DNA of 64,000 nt from Actinomycetes bacterium (GCA_023460315.1 JAEWQO010000003.1:70173-134172), one strand, 5' to 3'. Positions 43,938 to 52,287 are shown, numbered from the stretch's first letter. Made by a program: numbers and translations. Notes: generated from the sequence alone by a model not told the origin.

Positions 43938-45367
43938 GGGAACGCATGGTGTCGCTCGAGGACGTGAGCTTTTCCTACCAAGGCTCTCCCGAGACGATAC
44001 GAGGGGTGTCTTTGCGCGTGAGGCGTGGCGAATGCTGTGTGCTTCTCGGCGGTTCGGGAAGTGGAAAGACGACGATCATCCGCCTGATCAACGGCCTGGC
44101 GGGTGGCTACTACCGCGGCATGGCGACAGGGAAGGTGCTCCTGAACGGGCAAGCCGCTGGCGATCTGATACCCTGGCAGCGTTCTCAACTGGTGGGGAGC
44201 GTGTTTCAGGATCCCTCCTCCCAGTTTTTCTCCAGTCAGCTGGCGGGCGAGGTGGCTTTCGGGTGCGAGAACCTGGGCTTCGAGAACGAGGCGGTGGTAA
44301 GGGACACCGATGAGGCGATTGCCCTGCTCGGCCTTGATTGTCTGCGCGATCGGCGGATAGACCTCCTTTCGAGCGGACAGAAGCAAAAGATCGCGGTTGC
44401 GTCGGCCCTTGCCCCCCATCCCCTCATCCTTGTCATGGACGAGCCTTCGGCAAATCTTGACGAAGGTTCGTCGTTCAGGCTCGGAACCACGCTCCGCCTG
44501 CTCAAGGAACGAGGCTTCACCCTGATCATCGCCGAGCATCGTATCGCTTACCTCATGGACGTCGCCGACTCGTTTTACCAAGTCGATACGGGATCCATAC
44601 GAAAGTCGCTGACGCCACGGGATGTTCTTTGCCTCTCGGCGGATGAGCGCCTGACCATGGGCATACGGTGTCCCAATCGAGTTGAGAAGCCCCTTTTAAA
44701 AACTCCTGCGGTTACTTTGCCTGCCGCCTCCGACGCTTCTGGGCGGATTGGAACGACGGTCGAGGTCGCCGGCCTGAGCCTGTCATATGGGCGCAAACGG
44801 GTCTTGGCAGACGTGAGCTTCTCTCTTTCGGGCGGTCAGATACTCGCACTTACGGGGGAGAATGGTGCCGGAAAAACCAGCTTGGCGCGTGTTCTTGCCG
44901 GACTGAGAAAGGCGGAGGGAGGAAGCATCGCCATCAACGGCAAGCGCTTGGGTTGCCGAGACCTGCGAAGAGAGGTGTGGTACAGCTCCAATGACACGGA
45001 TGCGGGGTTTTTCACGGCGAGCGTTGCCGACGAGGTCATGCTGGGGATTGAGCGCAATGACGAGAATCTCGCTCATGCACGGAGCGTGCTTGAGCTTTTG
45101 GGGTTGTACGAGCTGAAGGAGCGGCATCCCGCTGCCCTGTCTGGCGGGCAGAAGCAACGCCTCTCGATTGCGTGCGGCCTGGTTTCGAGGCGTCCCGTCA
45201 TCATCCTCGACGAACCGACGAGCGGACTTGACTCCATCAACATGACCAAGCTGGCCCGCGCTCTTGAATTTGCAGCGGATCAGGGGCGTGTGATTATGGT
45301 GGCCACGCATGACCACGAGTTCATGGAGGCATGCTGCGGCTGGGAATTCGCTTTGGGGCGGCGCTGA
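43934..45367 (+). CDS. ECF transporter double ATPase (fused A subunits, MptD locus)
   Basis: A 477-residue tandem ABC ATPase. Domain 1: Walker A GGSGSGKTT, Q-loop VFQDPSSQFF, Walker B LILVMDEPSANLDE; its signature reads LLSSGQKQK, a changed LSGGQ. Domain 2: Walker A GENGAGKTS, signature LSGGQKQR, Walker B VIILDEPTSGLDS. Degeneration of one signature motif is common in asymmetric ABC pairs and predicts one weak nucleotide site. The ATG at 43934 overlaps the T-gene stop (ATGA). It is the last gene of the locus. Confidence 0.9.
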   Translation: MRERMVSLEDVSFSYQGSPETIRGVSLRVRRGECCVLLGGSGSGKTTIIRLINGLAGGYYRGMATGKVLLNGQAAGDLIPWQRSQLVGSVFQDPSSQFFSSQLAGEVAFGCENLGFENEAVVRDTDEAIALLGLDCLRDRRIDLLSSGQKQKIAVASALAPHPLILVMDEPSANLDEGSSFRLGTTLRLLKERGFTLIIAEHRIAYLMDVADSFYQVDTGSIRKSLTPRDVLCLSADERLTMGIRCPNRVEKPLLKTPAVTLPAASDASGRIGTTVEVAGLSLSYGRKRVLADVSFSLSGGQILALTGENGAGKTSLARVLAGLRKAEGGSIAINGKRLGCRDLRREVWYSSNDTDAGFFTASVADEVMLGIERNDENLAHARSVLELLGLYELKERHPAALSGGQKQRLSIACGLVSRRPVIILDEPTSGLDSINMTKLARALEFAADQGRVIMVATHDHEFMEACCGWEFALGRR

Positions 45368-45411
45368 TGGGCGCGCCGCGCGCCGCTCCTTGTCGTTGGC
45401 TTCGGGGCCGA

Positions 45412-45450
45412 TAAAAGACACCAGAGTCCCGAACGGAGGCTCTGGTGTCT
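45412..45450 (-). terminator. Terminator between the ECF locus and the minus-strand membrane protein pair
   Basis: Perfect 11-base-pair stem AGACACCAGAG / CTCTGGTGTCT with a 13-base loop. On the minus strand it is followed by TTTT, so it terminates the membrane-protein transcript; it may also stop the plus-strand ECF transcript. Confidence 0.75.
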
Positions 45451-45555
45451 CCCGCCGGCAGCGATTGGCGGAGGGTCGCCGGCATCACCGAATGTGATGC
45501 CTGTGACGTCAATGCCGCGCAAGTGCTTCTCGGCTGTTCCCTTGCCGGCGAGGCG

Positions 45556-45599
45556 TCTCATGCATCGTCGGGGTTCTTTCGCTCGGACGATGCATGAGA
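45556..45599. repeat. Strong 14-bp inverted repeat
   Basis: TCTCATGCATCGTC and GACGATGCATGAGA pair perfectly over a 16-base loop. No T-tract lies on either side. It sits in the 3' untranslated region of the minus-strand membrane gene. Confidence 0.7.
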
Positions 45600-45622
45600 A
45601 GGAACGCAGATCAATGAGAGCG

Positions 45623-45934
45623 TCAGGCTGTGGCGGAGGCTCTTTTCCGTCCGTGCGCCTTCTTGACTGCAAGCACGATTCCCCAAGCTATCAGTCCCAG
45701 CACGATGACGGAGGCGCCCAAGAGGGCGTCGTCTGCCATGGCAGCCGGATCGGTCAGCTCGATGAACGGCTCTCCTTCAGCGAGGCAGGCGAATCCATCG
45801 ACGACCCACATGAGGGCGGCTCCTCCGTATATGAGGGCGAGCGTTCCCAGCCGATATTTCGCGGCTGCTGCCGGCATCAGGAAACGCAGCATGGTGGCGA
45901 TGACGGCTGCCGCTGCCGTGATGACGAGCGTCAT
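45623..45934 (-). CDS. Small membrane protein of unknown function (103 aa)
   Basis: Three predicted TM helices: AAAAVIATMLRFLMPAAAA, LGTLALIYGGAALMWVVDGFA and ALLGASVIVLGLIAWGIVLAV, ending in the basic tail KKAHGRKRASATA. An acidic external loop (EGEPFIELTDPAAMADD) lies between TM2 and TM3. No family was recognised. It lies 3 bases after the stop of a second membrane protein with which it probably forms a complex. Terminator and long inverted repeat follow it. Confidence 0.65.
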   Translation of the reverse strand: MTLVITAAAAVIATMLRFLMPAAAAKYRLGTLALIYGGAALMWVVDGFACLAEGEPFIELTDPAAMADDALLGASVIVLGLIAWGIVLAVKKAHGRKRASATA

Positions 45935-45937
45935 GGC

Positions 45938-46327
45938 CTATGCTCCTTCCCGGCCCAATGCGGTGCGCAGTGCCGGGATGTGGTCGGCTGCGAGCACCAT
46001 GACCACCCAGACCGCCGTCACCAAGATCGCCATTCCGATGCCGACCGTTGACATCTCATGCAGCATGGCTGCCGTGTCGGCCGGGTCGGCCATGGCGGTG
46101 AGAAACGGCGGGTAAAATACCACCTCTCCATGCCAGATATGCTCAAGAGCCAGCAATAATGCGCCGCCCCAGAGCATGGCGGTCAGCCAGGAAAGCTTCA
46201 CTTTCCAAGAGAACCTGCCATCTTCTGAAACGGCGGGAGTTCCTTCTGCCTCTTCTTGTGTCCCAACGCGGCGCTTTATGATGGTTGTGATGATTGCCTC
46301 GCCAGTTGGAACGAGAAAACAAGCCAT
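45938..46327 (-). CDS. Membrane protein of unknown function (129 aa), partner of the downstream gene
   Basis: MACFLVPTGEAIITTIIKRRVG is followed by a charged loop and three TM helices (about 55-125: KLSWLTAMLWGGALLLALEHIWHGE, TVGIGMAILVTAVWVVMVLAADH). The start at 46327 has GAAAGGAGTCC upstream. No function is recognised. The loop FYPPFLTAMADPADTAAMLHEMS resembles the acidic DPAAMADD loop of the partner gene, hinting at a shared role. Transcription appears to come from an AT-rich promoter that overlaps a palindrome (46396-46416). Confidence 0.65.
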   Translation of the reverse strand: MACFLVPTGEAIITTIIKRRVGTQEEAEGTPAVSEDGRFSWKVKLSWLTAMLWGGALLLALEHIWHGEVVFYPPFLTAMADPADTAAMLHEMSTVGIGMAILVTAVWVVMVLAADHIPALRTALGREGA

Positions 46328-46395
46328 ACCGGACTCCTTTCTCTGTCGTTGGCTGCCCCGTGCAGCCTTATGGGGTGCATCATACACCAGAAATA

Positions 46396-46416
46396 TTACG
46401 AAATTAAAAAACGTAA
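46396..46416 (-). promoter_or_regulatory. Palindromic operator over the promoter of the membrane protein pair
   Basis: TTACG-N11-CGTAA in a very AT-rich stretch. A -10 box TATGAT (minus strand, 46384-46379) lies 17 bases beyond a poor -35 that falls inside the palindrome, the layout of a repressor site. Confidence 0.4.
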
Positions 46417-46530
46417 CAAATACTTTGCGAATGGCAGTGAGGTTGGGTTGAAGGCGTCGGAGCTTCGACGCCAATGACGGGACGGCTTTGAATGTGCTCA
46501 GGCGGATGGGGCCATAGCTGCACGTGACAT

Positions 46531-46558
46531 TTGATTCTCCATGAGAGAGTGCTACAAT
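46531..46558 (+). promoter_or_regulatory. Promoter of the TsaC/Sua5-type gene
   Basis: TTGATT (46531-46536), a 16-base spacer and TACAAT (46553-46558), about 110 bases before the start codon. Confidence 0.6.
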
Positions 46559-46665
46559 GCTACCCCGCCCCCGCGAGGCGGTTGTATGTGGATTGCGACA
46601 AGACGTGACCGAAGGCGGATGTGCAGCGGATGCCGTCGATGGTCTCGCAAAGAGGTAGCATCACC

Positions 46666-47274
46666 ATGCCTAAAAGAGTGAAAACGATGAATGAAACGGC
46701 TGCGGCCCTGTTGAATGGCGAGCCGGCCATCTTCCCCACGGAAACGGTCTACGGCCTAGGAGTGGCCGTCGGGGCTGCCGACAGTCCGGAAATCCTTTAC
46801 GACATCAAGGAACGAGACCACGGCAAGCCCATTGCCTGGCTCATTGCCGACCAAGGCGATCTCGACCGGTATGGAAAGGTCGTTTCCGACTTTGCGCGGG
46901 CGCTTGCACGCACGTTCTGGCCGGGGCCTCTGACGCTTATCGTCCGGGCGGGGGATGCGGTTCCTCCGGCGTTTCGTTCGGCAGAGGGAACGATCGGTTT
47001 GCGTATGCCCAACAACGACTGCGCCCTTGACCTCATTCGTGCCGTGGGCAAGCCGTTGGCCACCACGTCGGCCAACCGATCGGGCGGCAAGGCCCCGCAC
47101 TCTTTCGAGGCCCTCGATCCCGTCCTGATGGAGCGGGTCGCAACGGTGCTCAGGGATGTTGATGACAAGGGCAAGAGCGGGGTGGCGTCCACCATCATCG
47201 ACTGCACGGTGGAACATCCCGTCATGGTGCGCGAGGGCGCCATCTCCATTGCCGACATCCAAGCGTTATCGTAG
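46666..47274 (+). CDS. L-threonylcarbamoyladenylate synthase (TsaC/Sua5/YrdC family)
   Basis: A 202-residue protein with the YrdC fold: AAALLNGEPAIFPTETVYGLG (ATP and threonine site), IKERDHGKPIAWLI, FWPGPLTLIV, IGLRMPNND and PLATTSANRSGG. It makes threonylcarbamoyl-AMP for the t6A modification of tRNAs reading ANN codons. The length fits the short TsaC form without the Sua5 C-terminal domain. ATG 46666 has AGAGG ten bases upstream; ATG 46687 is an alternative. It is followed by a lipase-glpK pair with its own binding sites. Confidence 0.92.
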   Translation: MPKRVKTMNETAAALLNGEPAIFPTETVYGLGVAVGAADSPEILYDIKERDHGKPIAWLIADQGDLDRYGKVVSDFARALARTFWPGPLTLIVRAGDAVPPAFRSAEGTIGLRMPNNDCALDLIRAVGKPLATTSANRSGGKAPHSFEALDPVLMERVATVLRDVDDKGKSGVASTIIDCTVEHPVMVREGAISIADIQALS

Positions 47275-47338
47275 AGCCTCGCCCCTTCCTTCCGTCCGGT
47301 ATAATGGAGGGTATCATCATGCTCGGGGAGGGGTATTT

Positions 47339-48316
47339 ATGACTTCATCTGATTCTGCTTCGGCGATCGGTTTTTTATCTCACGACGGGAAGAGCCAGAT
47401 TCGCGGGCTTGTCTGGCAGCCGGTTCGCGCGGCTGGCTCCCGCGACGCATCTCCGCGAGGCATCGTTCAGATCGTGCATGGCATGTCCGAATACGTGGGC
47501 CGCTATGACGAGTTTGCCCGATTCCTTGCAGGGCGCGGTTTTGTCGTGTGCGGCACCGACCATATCGGGCACGGAAAGAGCGTGGCGAATCTCGAGGAAT
47601 TGGGGCGTATGCCGTCACGCGGAGGCAAGGATGTGCTCGTGGAGGATGTCCATCAGCTTCGGCTGACGGTTGCCGCGCGCTATGCGCGCCAGACTCCATA
47701 TATCCTGTTCGGCCATTCCATGGGCAGTTTTATCGTACGCTCCTATCTTGCCCGCTCTGGGGAAGGGGTTTCCGCCGCCGTGCTTTCGGGCACAGGGCAA
47801 CCGCCTTTTCTCCTGTCGAAGGCGGGAAACCTGATGGCTCGACGCATTGCCTCCTTCAAAGGCGATGACTATCGCAGCACGTTTTTGGATGGGCTCGGCG
47901 CGGGCTCATTTGCGAAGAAGATTCCCGATGCCCGCACTCCCTTCGATTGGCTATCGACCGATCCCCAGGTTGTCGACTCATACCTTGCCGACGACCAATG
48001 CGGGACGATGTTTTCGGCAGGGGCCTATGCGACGTTGACCGAGCTGACGGCTGACGCCGTCTCACGCAGGCTTGCCTCAAAGATCCCTCACGACCTGCCG
48101 TTGCTGTTCGTGTCTGGTGCCGACGATCCGGTGGGGGATTTCGGCAAGGGCGTGCATGAGGCGGCCGAGTTCATGCGTCGTGCCGGCATCGAGCGGGTGG
48201 ATGAGATGCTTTATCCGGGCATGCGGCATGAGATTCTCAACGAGCCTGGCCGCATGCAGGTCTATACTGATGTCTCGCATTGGATAGAGGAGCACGCATG
48301 CCGAGCTACATCATAG
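47339..48316 (+). CDS. Alpha/beta hydrolase, monoacylglycerol lipase/lysophospholipase-like
   Basis: A 325-residue serine hydrolase. The oxyanion segment IVQIVHGMSEYVGRYDEFARFLAGRGFVV and D-H-x-GHGKS are typical of monoacylglycerol lipases; the nucleophile is in FGHSMGSF, and the acid and histidine are in SGADDPVGD and GMRHEILNE. No signal peptide is visible, so it acts inside the cell. ATG 47339 has GGGGAGGGG upstream. Its stop lies 19 bases inside glpK, a tight coupling suggesting that glycerol released from monoglycerides or lysophospholipids is phosphorylated at once. Confidence 0.85.
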   Translation: MTSSDSASAIGFLSHDGKSQIRGLVWQPVRAAGSRDASPRGIVQIVHGMSEYVGRYDEFARFLAGRGFVVCGTDHIGHGKSVANLEELGRMPSRGGKDVLVEDVHQLRLTVAARYARQTPYILFGHSMGSFIVRSYLARSGEGVSAAVLSGTGQPPFLLSKAGNLMARRIASFKGDDYRSTFLDGLGAGSFAKKIPDARTPFDWLSTDPQVVDSYLADDQCGTMFSAGAYATLTELTADAVSRRLASKIPHDLPLLFVSGADDPVGDFGKGVHEAAEFMRRAGIERVDEMLYPGMRHEILNEPGRMQVYTDVSHWIEEHACRATS

Positions 48317-49800
48317 CTCTCGACCAAGGCACCACCTCATCGCGTGCCATGCTCGTGCATGCGGAGGGCCGCGTGGTCGCCACGGTTCAAAATCCATTCC
48401 CTCAGCTGTTTCCCCAGCCAGGCTGGGTGGAGCATGACCCTCGCGACATCCTGTCATCCCAAATGGGCGCTTTGACCGAGCTGCTGGTGTCTCACGGCTT
48501 GGGGCCGGCGGACATCGACTCCATCGGCATCACAAATCAGCGGGAGACGACGGTCGTGTGGAATCGGGAGACGGGGCAGCCGGTGGGCAACGCCATCGTG
48601 TGGCAGTGCCGTCGAACGGCCGGCATCATCGAGGAGCGGTGCGGAGATCCCGCCATCGCTCAAAAGATAACGGCAAAGACGGGACTTGTGCCCGATGCCT
48701 ATTTCTCGGCCAGCAAGATAACCTGGATACTCGACAACGTGCCCGGCGCCCGTGAGGACGCCGAAGCTGGCAAGCTCGCTTTCGGAACGGTCGACAGCTG
48801 GCTTGTCTGGGCCCTCACCGATGGCGCAGTGCACGCGACTGACGTGACGAATGCCAGCCGCACCATGCTGTTTGACATCCATGGCATGAAATGGGATCCC
48901 TGGCTGCTCGATCTGTTTGGAGTGCCCGCATCCATGATGCCGGAGGTGCGCGCGTCGTCGGGCGAATTCGGGAGAACGGCCAATCCTGGCATCGTTCCCG
49001 GCATACCTATCTGCGGCGTTGCGGGGGATCAGCAGGCGGCGCTGTTCGGGCAGTGCTGCTTCGATTCGGGGCAAGCCAAGAACACCTATGGCACCGGCTG
49101 CTTTTTGCTTATGCATACGGGAGGGCGGGCAAGCGTGTCATCGCACAACCTCATCACCACCGTTGCTGCCAGTGCTCCGGGGACCGAAAGCCCCGAATAC
49201 GCCTTGGAGGGAAGCGTGTTCGTGGCGGGTGCCCTCATGCAGTGGCTTCGTGACGAACTGGGCCTCATCGACAGGGTGTCAGACACGTCGGCCATTGCCC
49301 GCGAGGTCGAGGATTCAGCTGGCGTGTACCTGGTGCCGGCTTTCACCGGTCTTGGCGCGCCCTATTGGGATGCCGATGCGCGAGGTGCCCTCTACGGCCT
49401 CACGCGCGGAACCACGCGTGCTCATCTCGTGCGGGCGGCGCTGGAGTCCATGGCCTACCAGGTGCACGACCTCGCGGTGGCCATGGAGGCCGATGCCGGC
49501 GTTCCCTTGAGCGTGCTTAACGTGGACGGTGGGGCGTCGGCGAACGATTTTCTCATGCAGTTCCAGTGCGACATCTTGCGAACGCCACTGCGTCGACCTC
49601 AGAATGTGGAGACGACGGCGTTGGGCGCCGCCTTTCTCGCAGGGCTGTGCACGGGATTCTGGGAGAGCAAGGATCAGCTGCGTGGCCTGCGTTCGTCGGA
49701 CGACGTGTACGAGCCGGGCATGGCCGAAGGCCGGCGCGAGACGCTGTTGAAAGGCTGGTCCGATGCGGTTTGTCGGACGATGGGAATTTCGCTTTCCTGA
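48298..49800 (+). CDS. glpK: Glycerol kinase
   Basis: A 500-residue FGGY-family kinase converting glycerol and ATP to glycerol 3-phosphate. Family hallmarks are IIALDQGTTSSRAMLV, FPQPGWVEHDP, ITNQRETTVVWNRETGQPV, WQCRRT, the C-terminal VPAFTGLGAPYWDADARG and NVDGGASANDFLMQFQCDIL. ATG 48298 has GAGGAG five bases upstream and lies within the 3' end of the hydrolase gene. No glpF or glpD is adjacent; substrate supply seems to come from the coupled hydrolase. Confidence 0.96.
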   Translation: MPSYIIALDQGTTSSRAMLVHAEGRVVATVQNPFPQLFPQPGWVEHDPRDILSSQMGALTELLVSHGLGPADIDSIGITNQRETTVVWNRETGQPVGNAIVWQCRRTAGIIEERCGDPAIAQKITAKTGLVPDAYFSASKITWILDNVPGAREDAEAGKLAFGTVDSWLVWALTDGAVHATDVTNASRTMLFDIHGMKWDPWLLDLFGVPASMMPEVRASSGEFGRTANPGIVPGIPICGVAGDQQAALFGQCCFDSGQAKNTYGTGCFLLMHTGGRASVSSHNLITTVAASAPGTESPEYALEGSVFVAGALMQWLRDELGLIDRVSDTSAIAREVEDSAGVYLVPAFTGLGAPYWDADARGALYGLTRGTTRAHLVRAALESMAYQVHDLAVAMEADAGVPLSVLNVDGGASANDFLMQFQCDILRTPLRRPQNVETTALGAAFLAGLCTGFWESKDQLRGLRSSDDVYEPGMAEGRRETLLKGWSDAVCRTMGISLS

Positions 49801-49886
49801 CGAACGAAAAAGGCGGAGAACGGGATTTCTCGTCGGCGCCATCGAATCGGCGGAGCGAAACGATTTTGAAAAGAGGACGGTCTAGA

Positions 49887-50327
49887 ATGAGAATCAGCAT
49901 CGCCAGCGATCATGCGGGCTTCGCCTGCAAGGGGTCGCTCGTGTCTCACCTCAAGAGCTTGGGACACGAGGTCGTCGACCGCGGGCCAGACTCCGGAGAC
50001 CGCGTGGACTATCCGGATTTCGCCGAGCGTGTCGCGCATGATGTCGCGCAGGGCATTGCCGATCGCGGGGTGCTCGTGTGCGGCACCGGCATCGGCATGG
50101 CGGTGGCGGCGAACAAGGTGGACGGCATCCGTGCCGCCAATGTCACCAGTCCCCAGTTTGCCGCTCTCGCCCGAGAGCACAACGATGCGAACATCGTGAC
50201 CGTGTCGGCGCGGTTTGTGGACGAGGAGACGAATCGTGCCATCGTCGATGCGTTCTTGGCGACTGAATTCGGCGGGGGCCGTCATGCGGGCCGCGTTGAG
50301 AAAATATCCGCTCTCGAAAGGAAGTAG
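49887..50327 (+). CDS. rpiB: Ribose 5-phosphate isomerase B
   Basis: A 146-residue RpiB/LacA-fold isomerase interconverting ribose 5-phosphate and ribulose 5-phosphate. MRISIASDHAGFACK and VDYPDFAERVAHDVAQGIADRGVLVCGTGIGMAVAANKVDGIRAA (catalytic Cys in VCGTGIG) are the family signature. It starts at ATG 49887 after AAGAGGAC. glyA follows 3 bases after the stop; rpiB-glyA-upp is a common order in actinobacterial and firmicute genomes, linking ribose phosphate, one-carbon and pyrimidine salvage. Confidence 0.95.
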   Translation: MRISIASDHAGFACKGSLVSHLKSLGHEVVDRGPDSGDRVDYPDFAERVAHDVAQGIADRGVLVCGTGIGMAVAANKVDGIRAANVTSPQFAALAREHNDANIVTVSARFVDEETNRAIVDAFLATEFGGGRHAGRVEKISALERK

Positions 50328-50330
50328 ACC

Positions 50331-51587
50331 ATGGCTCTCTCGTTCGTATCTCAAACCGATCCTGCGGTTGCCGACGCTCTCCGGCAGGAACTTGCCCGTC
50401 AGCGCGATTCCATCGAGCTCATTGCATCGGAGAATTTCACCTCTCCCGCCGTGATGGATGCCGTTGGCAGCGTGCTCACGAACAAGTACGCCGAAGGATA
50501 TCCGCGAAAACGCTATTACGGCGGGTGCGAGAAGGTGGACATCGTGGAGGATCTGGCGCGTGATCGCGTTTGCGAGCTGTACGGCGCCCGCTTCGCGAAC
50601 GTGCAGCCCCACTCGGGAGCGAACGCGAACCTGTGCGCCTATGCGGCGGTTCTCGAGCTTGGCGACACGGTGCTCGGCATGAGCCTCGACCAAGGTGGGC
50701 ATCTCACGCACGGTTCTCCGGTGAATTTTTCCGGACGGTTCTACCACTTCGCGTCATATGGGCTGAACCCCGAGACGGAAACCATCGATTACGACGAGAT
50801 GCTGCGCATCGCCAAGGAGGAGCGCCCGAAGCTGATCGTTGGCGGCGCATCTGCCTATCCCCGCATCATTGACTTCGAACGCATGGCCTCGATCGCCCAT
50901 GAGGTTGATGCGCTGCTCATGGTCGACATGGCGCATATCGCCGGACTGGTTGCAACGGGCGCCCACCCCAGTCCTCTGCCTCATGCGGACATCGTGACCT
51001 CGACGAGTCACAAGACGCTGCGCGGTCCTCGTGGCGGCTTCATCCTCACCAATGACGAAGACATCGCCAAGAAGATCGACAAGGCGGTGTTCCCCGGCGG
51101 CCAGGGCGGTCCGCTCATGCATGTCATAGCCGGCAAGGCGGTTGCGTTCGGCGAAGCCCTCAAGCCCGAGTTTGGGGAATACATCGACCATGTGGTGGAG
51201 AACGCGCGCACGCTTGGGCAGGGCATGAAGGATGGCGGCCTGCGCCTGGTGTCGGGCGGCACGGACAACCATCTGTGCCTCGTTGACCTGACGCCGGCCG
51301 ATGTCACCGGCAAGGATGCCGAGAAGCTGCTCGAGGGAGTGGGACTGACCACCAACAAGAACTCCATTCCCAACGAGCCTCGCTCGCCGTTCGTGACGAG
51401 CGGCATCCGCGTGGGTTCTGCCGCGGCCACCACACGCGGCTTTACCGCTGACGATTTCTACGAAGTCGGCCAGCTCATCGCCCGCACGGTGTTCAATGCG
51501 GACAACGAGGCTGTCCTGTCCGACATCCGCGCACGCGTCGATGCCCTGCTTGCCGCCCATCCCCTTTATCCCGAGCTTGACTACTAG
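50331..51587 (+). CDS. glyA: Serine hydroxymethyltransferase
   Basis: A 418-residue PLP enzyme converting serine and tetrahydrofolate to glycine and methylene-tetrahydrofolate. Signatures: IELIASENFTSPAVMDAVGS near the N-terminus, YAEGYPRKRYYGGCE, the PLP lysine in TSTSHKTLRGPRGG, and the C-terminal NSIPNEPRSPFVTSGIRVGS. The start at 50331 follows AAAGGAAG. The short spacing from rpiB and to upp (12 bases) indicates one transcription unit. Confidence 0.97.
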   Translation: MALSFVSQTDPAVADALRQELARQRDSIELIASENFTSPAVMDAVGSVLTNKYAEGYPRKRYYGGCEKVDIVEDLARDRVCELYGARFANVQPHSGANANLCAYAAVLELGDTVLGMSLDQGGHLTHGSPVNFSGRFYHFASYGLNPETETIDYDEMLRIAKEERPKLIVGGASAYPRIIDFERMASIAHEVDALLMVDMAHIAGLVATGAHPSPLPHADIVTSTSHKTLRGPRGGFILTNDEDIAKKIDKAVFPGGQGGPLMHVIAGKAVAFGEALKPEFGEYIDHVVENARTLGQGMKDGGLRLVSGGTDNHLCLVDLTPADVTGKDAEKLLEGVGLTTNKNSIPNEPRSPFVTSGIRVGSAAATTRGFTADDFYEVGQLIARTVFNADNEAVLSDIRARVDALLAAHPLYPELDY

Positions 51588-51599
51588 GAGCAGACTTTC

Positions 51600-52244
51600 A
51601 TGACAAAAGAGTACGAGCGCGTCACCGTCGTCGACCATCCCATGGTGCAGCACAAGCTCTCCATCCTGCGGGACAAGGAAACGTCGTCCAAGCAGTTTCG
51701 CGAGCTGGTGAAAGAGCTGGCGCTGTTCGAGGGCTATGAGGCAACGCGCAATCTCCCGCTTGTGGACATCGAGGTGGAGACTCCCATCTGTAAAACCGTG
51801 TGCAAGGCGGTGGGCGGCAAGAAGCTTGCCATCGTTCCCATTCTGCGCGCGGGCTTGGGCATGGTCGACGGCGTGCATGAGCTGGTGCCTGCCGCTCGCG
51901 TCGGGCATGTGGGAATGTATCGCAACGAAGAGACGCATGAGCCCGTCGAATACTACGCAAAGCTTCCCAAGGACATTGCGCAGCGCGAGGTCATCGTGCT
52001 CGATCCCATGCTTGCCACCGGCGGCTCGGCGAGCGCCGCCATCGCCTACTTGCGCAAGCAGGGCGTGCAGGGCACCATTGAGCTCATGGTCATCGTTGCC
52101 GCGCCGGTCGGCATCGAGGCGGTTCTCGCCGCCGACGACAACGTGCATATTTTCACGTGTGCCATTGACGAGAGTCTCAACGAAGCGGCGTATATCGTTC
52201 CTGGACTTGGCGATGCCGGAGACCGCATTTTCGGAACAAAGTAG
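51600..52244 (+). CDS. upp: Uracil phosphoribosyltransferase
   Basis: A 214-residue enzyme that salvages uracil to UMP with PRPP. The PRPP motif VIVLDPMLATGGSASAAI near residue 130 and the uracil-binding C-terminal YIVPGLGDAGDRIFGT are diagnostic. ATG 51600 follows AGGAG. It is the last gene of the rpiB-glyA-upp unit, with a strong hairpin after it. Confidence 0.97.
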   Translation: MTKEYERVTVVDHPMVQHKLSILRDKETSSKQFRELVKELALFEGYEATRNLPLVDIEVETPICKTVCKAVGGKKLAIVPILRAGLGMVDGVHELVPAARVGHVGMYRNEETHEPVEYYAKLPKDIAQREVIVLDPMLATGGSASAAIAYLRKQGVQGTIELMVIVAAPVGIEAVLAADDNVHIFTCAIDESLNEAAYIVPGLGDAGDRIFGTK

Positions 52245-52251
52245 TCAGAAG

Positions 52252-52287
52252 CCACCGGGAGGAAGCGCATGCCGCTCCTCCCGGTGG
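52252..52287. terminator. Strong hairpin between convergent upp and flavoprotein genes
   Basis: Perfect 12-base-pair stem CCACCGGGAGGA / TCCTCCCGGTGG with a 12-base loop. It lacks a good T-tract on either strand but sits 8 bases after upp and 70 bases beyond the end of the convergent flavoprotein gene, where a bidirectional terminator is expected. Confidence 0.55.
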
